In this document: in pieces, positions 8,728 to 15,959 of the stretch
Layout: every line of letters begins with the position of its first letter
Position numbering within the stretch: the first letter of the stretch is position 1
Assembly (NCBI GenBank): GCA_947589565.1
Contig: CANQBW010000007.1
Coordinates: 1 to 47,260, forward strand
Source of the DNA: an uncultured Clostridia bacterium
GTDB taxonomy: Bacteria > Bacillota > Clostridia > Christensenellales > Borkfalkiaceae
DNA: 47,260 bases
Reading direction: 5' to 3'
Translations under genes and position numbers: made by a program
Notes under the pieces: generated by a model
What the model was told of the DNA's origin: nothing
Seen by the model: only the letters and a program-made list of their open reading frames with translations
Databases searched by the model: none

Positions 8728-8756
8728 TTGACAAATTTTTGCGGATATGCTAATTT
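8728..8756 (+). promoter_or_regulatory. Promoter of the sigma-factor operon
   Basis: TTGACA (8728-8733), 17-bp spacer and TAATTT (8751-8756). Transcription would start near 8763, giving a leader of about 89 nt that carries a strong hairpin. The -35 boxes of this and the divergent promoter are 17 bp apart. Confidence 0.6.
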
Positions 8757-8807
8757 TTTTCTGAAAAAGACGTCACAATTCTGCGCTTTGAATTGTTTTA
8801 ATAGATG

Positions 8808-8840
8808 AAAGGTGAAGGAAGTCGAGTTCCCTTCACCTTT
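8808..8840 (+). promoter_or_regulatory. Leader hairpin touching the ribosome site of the sigma gene
   Basis: AAAGGTGAAGGAA (8808-8820) pairs with TTCCCTTCACCTTT (8827-8840) around a 6-nt loop, with one unpaired base. The Shine-Dalgarno AGAGG starts at 8841, directly after the stem. No T-run follows, so it is not an ordinary terminator. Confidence 0.55.
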
Positions 8841-8851
8841 AGAGGAAAAAC

Positions 8852-9319
8852 ATGAGCAATTCTTACATGGACCAACTCATTCTCTCGGCGATCGAGAGCT
8901 ACGGCGATATGATCTACAGGCTCGCCCTGCACTACGTCCGCAACGCCGCGGATGCGGAAGATGTCGTGCAGGAGGTGCTGTTTGCCTATATCCGCCACAA
9001 GCCCGACGAATCGAGAGAAAAAGCCTGGCTCATCCGCGTCACCGTGAACAAGTGTCTGAACGTTCTCAAGAAGCGGCGGCGGGAGGTGCAGAGCGACTCC
9101 ATCGAGGAGAGTCAGCCCCCGCCTATCAATGAGGAGCTTCATGAGGCGCTTGAGTCCCTCTCCGTGCTCGACAGAAAGATCATCTTCCTCTATTTCCATG
9201 CGGGGTATTCCTCGAAGGAGATCGGAAAACTCGTACATAAGTCAAACTCCGCCGTCCGAAAGCGGCTGGAGAGAGCAAAAATCAAACTCAAAAATTTTTT
9301 GGAGGACCCAAATGAATAA
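8852..9319 (+). CDS. ECF-like RNA polymerase sigma factor
   Basis: A 155-residue sigma-70 family protein with only regions 2 and 4. Region 2 (about 10-75) has YGDMIYRLALHYVRNAADAE and DVVQEVLFAYIRH. Region 4 (about 100-150) has LSVLDRKIIFLYFHAGYSSK and EIGKLVHKSNSAVRKRLERA. Such factors direct polymerase to a small set of promoters and are held inactive by a partner anti-sigma factor. AGAGG lies 6 nt before ATG 8852. The stop codon overlaps the next gene by 8 nt, so the two are translationally coupled. Its own visible promoter is sigma-A-like, not an obvious ECF self-promoter. Confidence 0.88.
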   Translation: MSNSYMDQLILSAIESYGDMIYRLALHYVRNAADAEDVVQEVLFAYIRHKPDESREKAWLIRVTVNKCLNVLKKRRREVQSDSIEESQPPPINEELHEALESLSVLDRKIIFLYFHAGYSSKEIGKLVHKSNSAVRKRLERAKIKLKNFLEDPNE

Positions 9320-10466
9320 CTATCAAAAATCGATCGACGAGCTCAAGTTCGATGAAAACGCCAAGAGGAGAATTTTTCACCGCGTAAGTCAAAGTTGGGA
9401 CGCATCGCGCGAATATCGTCTGAAATTCGAGCGGATGCGGACGGCAAACATCTGCCTCTCCGTCTTTCTTGCCATTTTTTGCGTCTCCAACGTCGCTATG
9501 GCGGTGGTCAAAATTGAGTCGGAGAAGCCCGATACCGTCTATTACAGCGCCGGATTGGACTATTATCATGTCGGAGAGGCGTTTGAAGATCATGACTGCG
9601 TTCACAGAGAGATCGGCTATAACAGTATGGACGGCTCCTTCTATAACGGTTCCTTCCTCTGGAACAGCATTTCTTTTGCAAAGACTATTCAGTGCGGAGA
9701 GACTGTCTATAGAAGCGACAAGGACTACTTTCTCATCATTCAAGAGACGCTCGATTTGGACGAATACAGTCTCAACGATGTCTATAATTGGATCGAATTT
9801 GGGACTCTGTTTTACACTACTTCCGAAGAAGGAGAGACGCACAACATTAGTTTTACCTTGAATTTCAACGGCGATCCGAACGATGAAAACGATTGTCTCA
9901 ACGTGGAAGTTACAAAGGCGTTGAGCTGCGACATCGCGATCCAAGGACCGCCCCGCGCGGCAAGGGGAACCGTGTATCTCTGTCTCGATATTTCGCAGGA
10001 TCTGTATGACGCTCTCTATTTTAATTATGTTGCGGAAACAGAAGGCGTCGCCGGGATCGATCGGTTGGAACTTCCGAAATTGTTGATCGATGCAGGCATT
10101 CCCACAAAAGAACGCGCGATCGAATGTCGGAATAGATTTGAGGAATCCCGCGCCGAGAGTTGGCAGAATCATTTGAAATCTGAAGAAGAATATAAAAAAT
10201 GGCTCGAGACCCATGAGAATCAGGCAAAACAAGATGAGGAACTTTTCAAAGAAATGTATTGGTGGAGGTATGAAAGAGAAGAAGGAGAATACAAGCAATA
10301 CGAAGGAATCTTTACTCCCCCCGGCGACCCGAGCGCGATTCAGTTTGCGCCCTGCGATTTAGACAAACACGTCTACCTTGATAAATTCGGAAAGCGTCGC
10401 GAGGTCGGACTCATTTTCTACGCATTTTACAGCGATCTCAACTTTTGCGATTCGCTTGTAATTTGA
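9312..10466 (+). CDS. Single-pass membrane protein, candidate anti-sigma factor with large outer domain
   Basis: A 384-residue protein. About 45 cytoplasmic residues (MNNYQKSIDELKFDENAKRR onward) precede one membrane helix (about 47-67, NICLSVFLAIFCVSNVAMAV), and then about 315 extracellular residues with about eight cysteines and a charged helical stretch (about 270-335). The N-terminal pattern, size and coupling to the sigma gene match clostridial anti-sigma factors, but I recognise no named sensor domain. ATG 9312 is chosen because GGAGG (9301-9305) precedes it and it overlaps the sigma stop. The outer part is richer in A/T and aromatic codons than the neighbours. The sensed signal is unknown; anti-sigma function is inferred from context. 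Confidence 0.65.
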   Translation: MNNYQKSIDELKFDENAKRRIFHRVSQSWDASREYRLKFERMRTANICLSVFLAIFCVSNVAMAVVKIESEKPDTVYYSAGLDYYHVGEAFEDHDCVHREIGYNSMDGSFYNGSFLWNSISFAKTIQCGETVYRSDKDYFLIIQETLDLDEYSLNDVYNWIEFGTLFYTTSEEGETHNISFTLNFNGDPNDENDCLNVEVTKALSCDIAIQGPPRAARGTVYLCLDISQDLYDALYFNYVAETEGVAGIDRLELPKLLIDAGIPTKERAIECRNRFEESRAESWQNHLKSEEEYKKWLETHENQAKQDEELFKEMYWWRYEREEGEYKQYEGIFTPPGDPSAIQFAPCDLDKHVYLDKFGKRREVGLIFYAFYSDLNFCDSLVI

Positions 10467-10492
10467 AAAAATTTATTTTTTGGAGGTATAGT

Positions 10493-10684
10493 ATGAAACA
10501 CTCAACCAAAGAAGCACTCAAACGCTTCGGCATTGCCACGGCATGTCTGACTCTTGTCGCCTCGACGACATTGCCCTTCATGGGTAACAGACCCCTCACG
10601 GCAGAAGAACTCGAAAGAGCAGAGCTGTTAGCAACCATGCGAGACTACCGAAAAGAAATCGTAGTCCCCGCCTCTTTGGATTAA
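10493..10684 (+). CDS. Small secreted peptide, third gene of the sigma operon
   Basis: A 63-residue product: basic N-terminus MKHSTKEALKRFG, hydrophobic core IATACLTLVASTTLPF, then a charged tail (TAEELERAELLATMRDYRKE). This is the layout of a signal peptide with a mature part of about 35-40 residues, or of a single small membrane anchor. GGAGG at 10482-10486 lies 6 nt before ATG 10493; the open frame extends upstream but has no better start. It follows the anti-sigma gene by 26 bp and precedes a terminator, so it is the last gene of the operon. I recognise no family. It could be a ligand or modulator of the membrane protein (inference). Confidence 0.6.
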   Translation: MKHSTKEALKRFGIATACLTLVASTTLPFMGNRPLTAEELERAELLATMRDYRKEIVVPASLD

Positions 10685-10707
10685 ATACCTCCACATCATT
10701 TTGCTTA

Positions 10708-10737
10708 GGGCGCAAAGCATATGCTTTGCGCCCTACT
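10708..10737 (+). terminator. Intrinsic terminator of the sigma operon
   Basis: A perfect 26-bp palindrome: GGGCGCAAAGCAT (10708-10720) and its complement (10721-10733), followed by TACTTTT, 23 bp after the peptide stop codon. Confidence 0.75.
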
Positions 10738-10760
10738 TTTCACCTAAAAACCTCACACCA

Positions 10761-10794
10761 TCGGCAGCGGGCGGCAATTGCCGCCCGCTGCCGA
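10761..10794. repeat. Perfect 34-bp GC-rich palindrome
   Basis: TCGGCAGCGGGCGGCAA (10761-10777) and its exact complement (10778-10794). No T-run on either side. It lies 46 bp beyond the end of the broken toxin gene and may be a REP-like element or a barrier to convergent transcription. Confidence 0.6.
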
Positions 10795-10840
10795 ATTATA
10801 TTGTTCCATCTCCGCTCAAGAATATTCGGCTCTTTCCTTG

Positions 10841-11420
10841 CTAAAATTTCAAGGCAGAAAAATCCCGCGAACCATGGACGACCGTCGTTACGATCACGGA
10901 ATCCTCTTCCACAGAATAGATCGTGACATAGGAATAAGTGATTAAGGTGAAGGGAATCGAACCCGCGACGGTTTTGGGCGGCGGATTTCCGCCCGGTTCT
11001 TCGTCGACTCCCTTGGCAATACCATCTAGTATTCCCTGCGGTCGTCTCCTTGCCCAAACGAAAATCCGCTCGCCCAAAACTGCTTTGCACTCCCGCGTGG
11101 CAATTTTCGAGGGATTTGTGCCGAGGAGGAGGAAGGTTTACCGGACGTAAATCGACGACGACGCAGGCAAAAAGAGCCGAAAAGAGCCCACGGGAGCGGC
11201 GCGGATTCGATTCCCTTCACCTTATGTAGCGATATTTGACATTGAATCCGATTTTGTTACTCAATTTTGCACCGCTTTCGGGGAAATCCCGCAATCACTC
11301 GATGTCATCGAGAATCTTTCCAATGACCCTTTGCGCCTCTTCTAAGCTGTCCTCGGAAATAAATTCTTTGATGGAGAGTAAATCATCGTACACCTGAGGG
11401 TTGATTTTCAATTGCTTCAT
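10841..11420 (-). pseudogene. ParE/RelE-family toxin gene, broken twice
   Basis: From ATG 11420 the minus strand reads MKQLKINPQVYDDLLSIKEF, continuing ISEDSLEEAQRVIGKILDDIE, then TGA, then LRDFPESGAKLSNKIGFNVK, then YRYI. Here a 280-bp element interrupts. After it the same frame resumes as ITYSYVTIYSVEEDSVIVTT, VVHGSRDFSALKF and a TAG stop at 10841. Removing the element with one copy of TA restores a 100-codon frame typical of ParE. The TGA sits where the family usually has Arg before LRDFPESG (CGA to TGA by one transition). ParE toxins poison gyrase or, in RelE relatives, cut mRNA. The start is 3 nt after the antitoxin stop, the usual order. The toxin should be inactive. Confidence 0.85.
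10943..11224. mobile_element. MITE-like element with 25-bp inverted ends inserted at TA
   Basis: The left end TAAGGTGAAGGGAATCGAAC (10943-10962, then CCGCG) is the inverted complement of the right end (11200-11224), with one mismatch over 25 bp. TA occurs at both outer edges and excision leaving one TA repairs the toxin frame, which points to a TA duplication of the Tc1/mariner-IS630 type. The interior (about 230 bp) is GC-rich with internal pairing and no transposase frame, so it is non-autonomous. Confidence 0.8.
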
Positions 11421-11423
11421 TGC

Positions 11424-11669
11424 TTAAATCCCAAGTTTTGAACGAAGAGTTGACAAATCAATATATGGTTCGCCGCGTTCTGTACGCTGCTCCGCACCCA
11501 TGATCTTTTCCATGAGCTTGATTTGCGCCATAAGCTCATCATACTGCTCCACATCCATGATGACATATTTTCCGCGTCCGTTCTTTGTCAAAAAGACCGG
11601 GGAATCCGCTCTGCAATCCTGCAATACCGTTGAATAATTCCTCAGGTCGGAAATGGGTTTAATGGTCAT
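11424..11669 (-). CDS. Phd/YefM-type antitoxin
   Basis: An 81-residue protein MTIKPISDLRNYSTVLQDCR, with VFLTKNGRGKYVIMDVEQYD in the middle, the standard Phd/YefM DNA-binding half. The C-terminal half (about 50-81) normally wraps the toxin. Start 11669 is preferred over an ATG six codons upstream because a GGGGG ribosome site lies 8 nt before it. It forms the first gene of a TA operon, but the toxin gene behind it is a pseudogene. The antitoxin frame and promoter are intact. It may persist as an autorepressor or as an anti-addiction factor against related toxins elsewhere (inference). Confidence 0.85.
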   Translation of the reverse strand: MTIKPISDLRNYSTVLQDCRADSPVFLTKNGRGKYVIMDVEQYDELMAQIKLMEKIMGAEQRTERGEPYIDLSTLRSKLGI

Positions 11670-11704
11670 ATCTCTGCCCCCTTGCATTTTTCTTTGCTGT
11701 AAAT

Positions 11705-11733
11705 ATTATAGCATAATTTTACGAAAAATACAA
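11705..11733 (-). promoter_or_regulatory. Promoter of the toxin-antitoxin operon
   Basis: On the minus strand TTGTAT (11733-11728), 17-bp spacer and TATAAT (11710-11705), with TGC before the -10 (extended form). It is 36 bp before the antitoxin start and appears undamaged. Confidence 0.65.
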
Positions 11734-11739
11734 CAGCAT

Positions 11740-12320
11740 TTTATCAATTTTCCGAAATATTTTTCGCGCCGCCTGTAAATTGCAGGCGGCGCATCATTTT
11801 CGTTAAGTTGTAACCTCGGAACGACAGGTAGGAATGAGCAAAGCGATGTCATTCTGAGCGAAACGGAGCGCAAGCGGAGTGGAGTCGAATGAATCCCCCT
11901 AAGTTTCGACGAAACGTTCCAAAACCGTAATTCAACATTCTATCGACCGGGGGGATTCTTCAACTGCGCAACGCATTGCGCTGCTCCGTTCAGAATGACG
12001 TCGGGGAACGACTGCGCCGCCTGCAAATTGCAGGCGGCGCATTGCCCTTTGTTCTAAAATCCCATGACTTAGGTTTCCTGGTCGTTAGAAAAGCCTGTAT
12101 TACGAAGAGCGTTGCGGGGTCTGGGACACAATCGCAAGTGTCCCAGGCTTTTTTGCTACTTTTTTCAGCATTGAAAAAAGTAGGTGCATGTCTTGCTCAA
12201 AAGACAGTGTTTAAGCGACCTGTCGCTTGCTCAGGGGGATGTTTCGACTCCGCTTCGCTCCGCTCAACATGACAGAGGGAAGAACGCCTTTCCGGCGAAG
12301 AGGAATTATCGTCAAAACTT
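11740..12320. repeat. Repeat-filled spacer
   Basis: Contains two GCGCCGCC...GGCGGCGC stems (11766-11792 and 12014-12040), B-type palindromes (about 11845-11905, 11950-12000, 12235-12285), repeat copy A4, and a partial CTTTCCGGCG module (about 12283-12298). No gene is apparent apart from the small frame that follows. Confidence 0.6.
12098..12228 (-). repeat. Four-hairpin repeat, copy A4
   Basis: Minus orientation. Stems: AAGCG/CGCTT (12213-12228), TGTCTT/AAGACA (12189-12206), CTACTTTTTT/AAAAAAGTAG (12156-12183) and CTGGGACAC/GTGTCCCAG (12121-12146). Loops differ from other copies but every stem pairs. Confidence 0.75.
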
Positions 12321-12398
12321 CTATTTCTTCAAAAGTCTCCTCAAATATTCCTCGTACTCCTCGTCCGTAAGTTTGGGAAGTTTCTTAGATTTTGACAT
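12321..12398 (-). CDS. Possible 25-residue small protein behind the ABC exporter
   Basis: The minus strand reads MSKSKKLPKLTDEEYEEYLR, then RLLKK and a stop. AAGGAG lies about 8 nt before the ATG, a better ribosome site than many larger genes here have. It follows the ABC-FtsX gene by 107 bp on the same strand, so it could be on the same transcript. The charged, helical composition is protein-like, but no family is recognised and a frame this short can arise by chance. Confidence 0.45.
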   Translation of the reverse strand: MSKSKKLPKLTDEEYEEYLRRLLKK

Positions 12399-12505
12399 AT
12401 CCGCGGCTCCTTGGAAGTTTACTAAAAGTATGTCCCGCGGGGTCCCCTTTCATGCGGATGGGTGCGATTTTCTTGTCATAGCTTTTGCTAATTGGAAAGC
12501 TTTGC

Positions 12506-15184
12506 TCACTCCGTCCGCAGGGCGATGACGGGGTCCTTCTTCGCGGCGGCGGAGGCGGGAATGAGTCCGGAAATCAAGGTCAGCACGACGCTGACGAGCA
12601 CCATGATCGCGGACGTCAAAATGGGCAGCGCGGCAATGCCCGAAATTCCGCTCAGCGAGTAGATGATCCCATTGATGGGAAGTTCCAAGAGGTATGTGAC
12701 GGCCGCGCCGATGAGTCCCGCCGAGAGGCCGATGATAAAGGTCTCCGCATTGAACAGGTTCCGGATGTCCTTCTTCCGTGCGCCGAGCGAGCGCAGCACG
12801 CCGATCTCCTTGACGCGCTCCACCACCGACACATAGGTGATGATCCCGATCATGACCGACGAGACGACGAGCGAGATCGCCGTGAACGCCACCAAGACGT
12901 AGGTGATGACGTTGAGCATTGTCTGCACCATGCCCATGAGGAGCCCGACCGTATCGGTGTAGGTGATCTTTTCGGCCTCCGTTGTCGTACTCAGATCATT
13001 CCAGGCGTCTAAATAGTCCAGGACGAGGTCCTTGCTGTCGAAGTCGCGCGGGAAGATGGAGACGGAGGTCGGCGAATCATTTCCGCCGAGGAATTGAACG
13101 ACTCCCTCGGCATTGTAGGTGAGGGTCACAGACATTGCGCCGTTGCCCGCCGTGAAGAATCCGCTCTGCGAATTTAAGTGCGCCGAGGGCGAGAAGTAAA
13201 TATCCAGCCCCTCGGGGATCTGCGCGCCCGAGCCCATCATGCCCAAAAGGTCCTTGGGGACTTTCGCGTCCTCACTATTCATCCATTTGACGATGTCCGA
13301 CTGCTTGTTGTGCTCGATGTAGGTCATGACGGACTCCTCGGTGAGGTTGAGTCCCTCCGAGAGGCACCCATAGGTGTACCCCTCTTTGAGCCGAAGGATG
13401 GCGGTGACGGTGAGTTCCAAGCCCTCGTCCGCAGTTGCGGAGAGGCTGTCGCGCTCTCCCGAGTACTCAAAGGGATAGCCGCCCGTGAATGCCGTCTGTC
13501 CCGTCGCTTTGTAAATCGAATTATTGTAATACAGGACGTATTTTTTGCCGATGAGCTCGTCGAGGGGAAGCAGATGATCCCACTCCTCCTCCGCGTCCCC
13601 CGCCTCTTCGATGAAGGGAGAGATGAAGTGCTTTTCATCGAGAATGCCGAGCTGCGCGGCGGTCATGTCGGTGAGCACGTTGTCCTCGCCGAGGACAAGG
13701 ACGGCTTCATTCGGATTGGTCGGGAAGTGGGCGTTCTCGCCGATGATGTCGTACTGGCTCAAGACAAAGTCGGCATAGCCCTCGGCGGAACTATCCAAAG
13801 TGTCGGGCATTTTATGGACGATGTTGCCGAAGAAGTCCGCCATCGAGAGCAAACTGTTATACTGGGGTGCGTAAGTTCTCAGTTCGCTGATATAGAAGGA
13901 CTTGAGCTCGGTGATCGAAAAGTTGCGGTGGACCTGTTCGGTCTCCTGTCCCTCGTGCTTGACGCCGCCGACCAAGACGTCGGTGAACAGATTGTCGGTG
14001 AGGGAAACTCCGTATCCGTACTGGACGGCGTTGACGATCTCGGGGTCGATCTTGTCGATATAGTCCACATATTTTTCGCTGATGTCGTTCGTGACGGCGA
14101 TATTCTTGGCAAGTCCCGTCAGGAAAGAGTTGACATATGCCTTATCGGGCAATTTTTCCATGTCGGGCATGTCGTTGACGCTCGCCATCGCGCCCATGAC
14201 GGCGGTCATGTCGAAGGTGTTCTCCGTGATGCTGATGGGATAGTAGGAGAGCATATCCTCCTCGGTCCTTCGGATATAGTTATTGAAGCCGCTCGAGAGC
14301 GCGAGCACGAGGGAGACGCTGATGATGCCGATACTTCCCGCGAAGGAAGTTAAGATCGTCCTTCCCTTCTTGGTGAGAAGATTCCGCGCGGAGAGTGCGA
14401 GCGCCGAGAAAAAGCCCATACGGGTGCGGGCTTTTTTCTTTTTGCCCCCCTTTTCCTCCGTGCGCTCGTCCTTGTTGACGTCCCAGGACTCCTCCTCGTC
14501 CTCGTTCTCGTAGGGGTTGCTGTCCGACTCCACCAAGCCGTCCTTGAGGCGGACTATGCGCGTTGCATAGTCCTCCGCGAGCTCGGGGTTGTGGGTGACC
14601 ATGATGACGAGCCTCTCCCCCGCGATCTCGCGAATGAGGTCCATGATCTGGACGCTCGTCTTGCTGTCGAGTGCGCCCGTGGGTTCGTCGGCAAGAAGAA
14701 TATCGGGATTGTTGACGAGGGCGCGGGCGATCGCGACGCGCTGCATCTGTCCGCCCGAGAGCTGGTTGGGCTTTTTGAAGAGCTCCTTGCCAAGTCCGAC
14801 GCGCTCGAGAGCCTCTTTGGCACGTTTTCTTCGCTCCTCTTTGCCCATGCCCGCGATCGTGAGCGCGAACTCGACGTTCCCCAAAACCGTCTGATGGGGT
14901 ATCAAATTATAGGTCTGGAAGATAAATCCGATGCGGTGATTGCGGTAAACGTCCCAGTCGCGGTCCTTGAAATTCTTCGTGGACTTGCCCTGAATGATGA
15001 GGTCGCCCTCCGTGTAGTGATCGAGTCCGCCGATGATGTTCAAAAGCGTCGTCTTTCCGCAACCGGATTGTCCCAAAATGCAGACAAACTCATTCTTGCG
15101 GAAACTCAAATCGATGCCCTTTAAGGCGGGCACCGTCCCGTCCGCAACTTTATAATCCTTTTTGATCCCCTTCAGTGTCAACAT
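12506..15184 (-). CDS. ABC exporter: ATPase fused to FtsX-type permease (second copy)
   Basis: An 892-residue fusion with the same plan as the 1000-residue one. ATPase at 1-230: Walker [10 protein letters not shown] (38-46), signature [15 protein letters not shown], Walker [16 protein letters not shown], switch THN. A charged linker (about 235-285) precedes one helix (about 310-330), a large outer region, and three C-terminal helices with [20 protein letters not shown]. The family moves peptides or lipids outward, or transmits mechanical signals across the membrane. Cargo is unknown, and the outer region is unlike that of the other fusion. Start 15184 is chosen because GGAGAGGAAG precedes it and the ATPase begins at once; the longer frame to 15307 runs into repeat DNA. 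A consensus promoter at 15547-15575 gives a leader of about 355 nt. Confidence 0.88.
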   Translation of the reverse strand: MLTLKGIKKDYKVADGTVPALKGIDLSFRKNEFVCILGQSGCGKTTLLNIIGGLDHYTEGDLIIQGKSTKNFKDRDWDVYRNHRIGFIFQTYNLIPHQTVLGNVEFALTIAGMGKEERRKRAKEALERVGLGKELFKKPNQLSGGQMQRVAIARALVNNPDILLADEPTGALDSKTSVQIMDLIREIAGERLVIMVTHNPELAEDYATRIVRLKDGLVESDSNPYENEDEEESWDVNKDERTEEKGGKKKKARTRMGFFSALALSARNLLTKKGRTILTSFAGSIGIISVSLVLALSSGFNNYIRRTEEDMLSYYPISITENTFDMTAVMGAMASVNDMPDMEKLPDKAYVNSFLTGLAKNIAVTNDISEKYVDYIDKIDPEIVNAVQYGYGVSLTDNLFTDVLVGGVKHEGQETEQVHRNFSITELKSFYISELRTYAPQYNSLLSMADFFGNIVHKMPDTLDSSAEGYADFVLSQYDIIGENAHFPTNPNEAVLVLGEDNVLTDMTAAQLGILDEKHFISPFIEEAGDAEEEWDHLLPLDELIGKKYVLYYNNSIYKATGQTAFTGGYPFEYSGERDSLSATADEGLELTVTAILRLKEGYTYGCLSEGLNLTEESVMTYIEHNKQSDIVKWMNSEDAKVPKDLLGMMGSGAQIPEGLDIYFSPSAHLNSQSGFFTAGNGAMSVTLTYNAEGVVQFLGGNDSPTSVSIFPRDFDSKDLVLDYLDAWNDLSTTTEAEKITYTDTVGLLMGMVQTMLNVITYVLVAFTAISLVVSSVMIGIITYVSVVERVKEIGVLRSLGARKKDIRNLFNAETFIIGLSAGLIGAAVTYLLELPINGIIYSLSGISGIAALPILTSAIMVLVSVVLTLISGLIPASAAAKKDPVIALRTE

Positions 15185-15530
15185 ATCTTCCTCTCCAAAT
15201 AAGTGTTTCGACAAAAATCTTCCTGCGGAATCTTTTTGTCGAAGAAATGAACTTCCCATGCCTTTTAAGGATGAGATGTTTCGACTCCGCTTCGCTCCGC
15301 TCAACATGACATGTGAGTACCGATGTCATCCTGAGCGCAGTGGCGTAGCCGCGAAGTCGACGCCACATCGTTCTATTGAGAATCGATATGTGGCGCACGA
15401 GCCGTAAGGCGAGACAGGCGCACCCGTTCTATTGTGCCACAACGTGCGCCTCACGTGCCTTTAGGCGAAGTAAGGATCTCGCCCTTAAAAGCCAAACTCG
15501 CGATGTGCAGCGCAATTTTGGTAAAAAATT
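15185..15530. repeat. Repeat-containing leader of the second ABC exporter
   Basis: Holds a C-type hairpin starting 22 bp from the start codon (15206-15258), B-type palindromes (15270-15360), a stem CGCCACAT/ATGTGGCG (15361-15393) and sequence shared with other spacers (CGTGCGCCTCACG, about 15443). It would all be transcribed from the promoter at 15547-15575. Confidence 0.6.
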
Positions 15531-15546
15531 CCTTTTTACCGCAAAC

Positions 15547-15575
15547 ATTATATGATAAAATTGGGGTACTGTCAA
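15547..15575 (-). promoter_or_regulatory. Consensus promoter of the second ABC exporter
   Basis: On the minus strand TTGACA (15575-15570), exactly 17 bp, TATAAT (15552-15547): a perfect match in both boxes. The nearest downstream gene on that strand begins at 15184. Confidence 0.7.
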
Positions 15576-15632
15576 CCCCTCGAACCTATTTTTTGTGAAA
15601 TTTCACGAACTTATTATTTTTCTGTAAAAATT

Positions 15633-15780
15633 GCTTTCAGATTGAAAGCAAAAAAAGTTCTGTTTGTCTCTCACGCGAGACAGGCGTTGTTACTTTTTTT
15701 ACGAATACAAAAAAAGTAACCAAAAAAAATTTTGGGACACTTGCGACGTGTCCCAAACCCCGCGACGCCTTTCGTAATAC
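15633..15780 (+). repeat. Four-hairpin repeat, copy A5
   Basis: Stems: GCTTTCA/TGAAAGC (15633-15649, replacing AAGCG/CGCTT), TGTCTC/GAGACA (15665-15682), GTTAC...GTAAC (15689-15720) and TTTGGGACAC/GTGTCCCAAA (15731-15757), then a tail ACCCCGCGACGCC. A further repeat stretch and an inverted C hairpin (15915-15958) fill the gap to the next stop codon. Confidence 0.75.
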
Positions 15781-15959
15781 AGCCCTTTGTTCTAATCCAA
15801 CTGCGCGGAGCAGAATCGCCATTCTGCGGTAGCGCCCCCTGTTTGCGCCCCACAGGACGCACATTGTTGTGAAAGCGATGAAGAGAGTTACTTAATCAAG
15901 GCAAAAAGGTTAATTTCCTCGAACGTAAATATTTCCGAAGGAAAGATTTCGTTCGAAAC

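Noticed and set aside
10943-11224. tRNA-like ends (GGATTCGATTCCCTTCACC) in the toxin-inserted element
   Set aside because: The ends resemble a T-arm plus acceptor, but no D-arm or anticodon arm can be folded and both ends are inverted copies, so they are terminal repeats.
15206-15958. Single element bounded by inverted C hairpins
   Set aside because: A perfect sigma-A promoter for the exporter and a non-repeat stretch lie inside, so two separate insertions are more likely.
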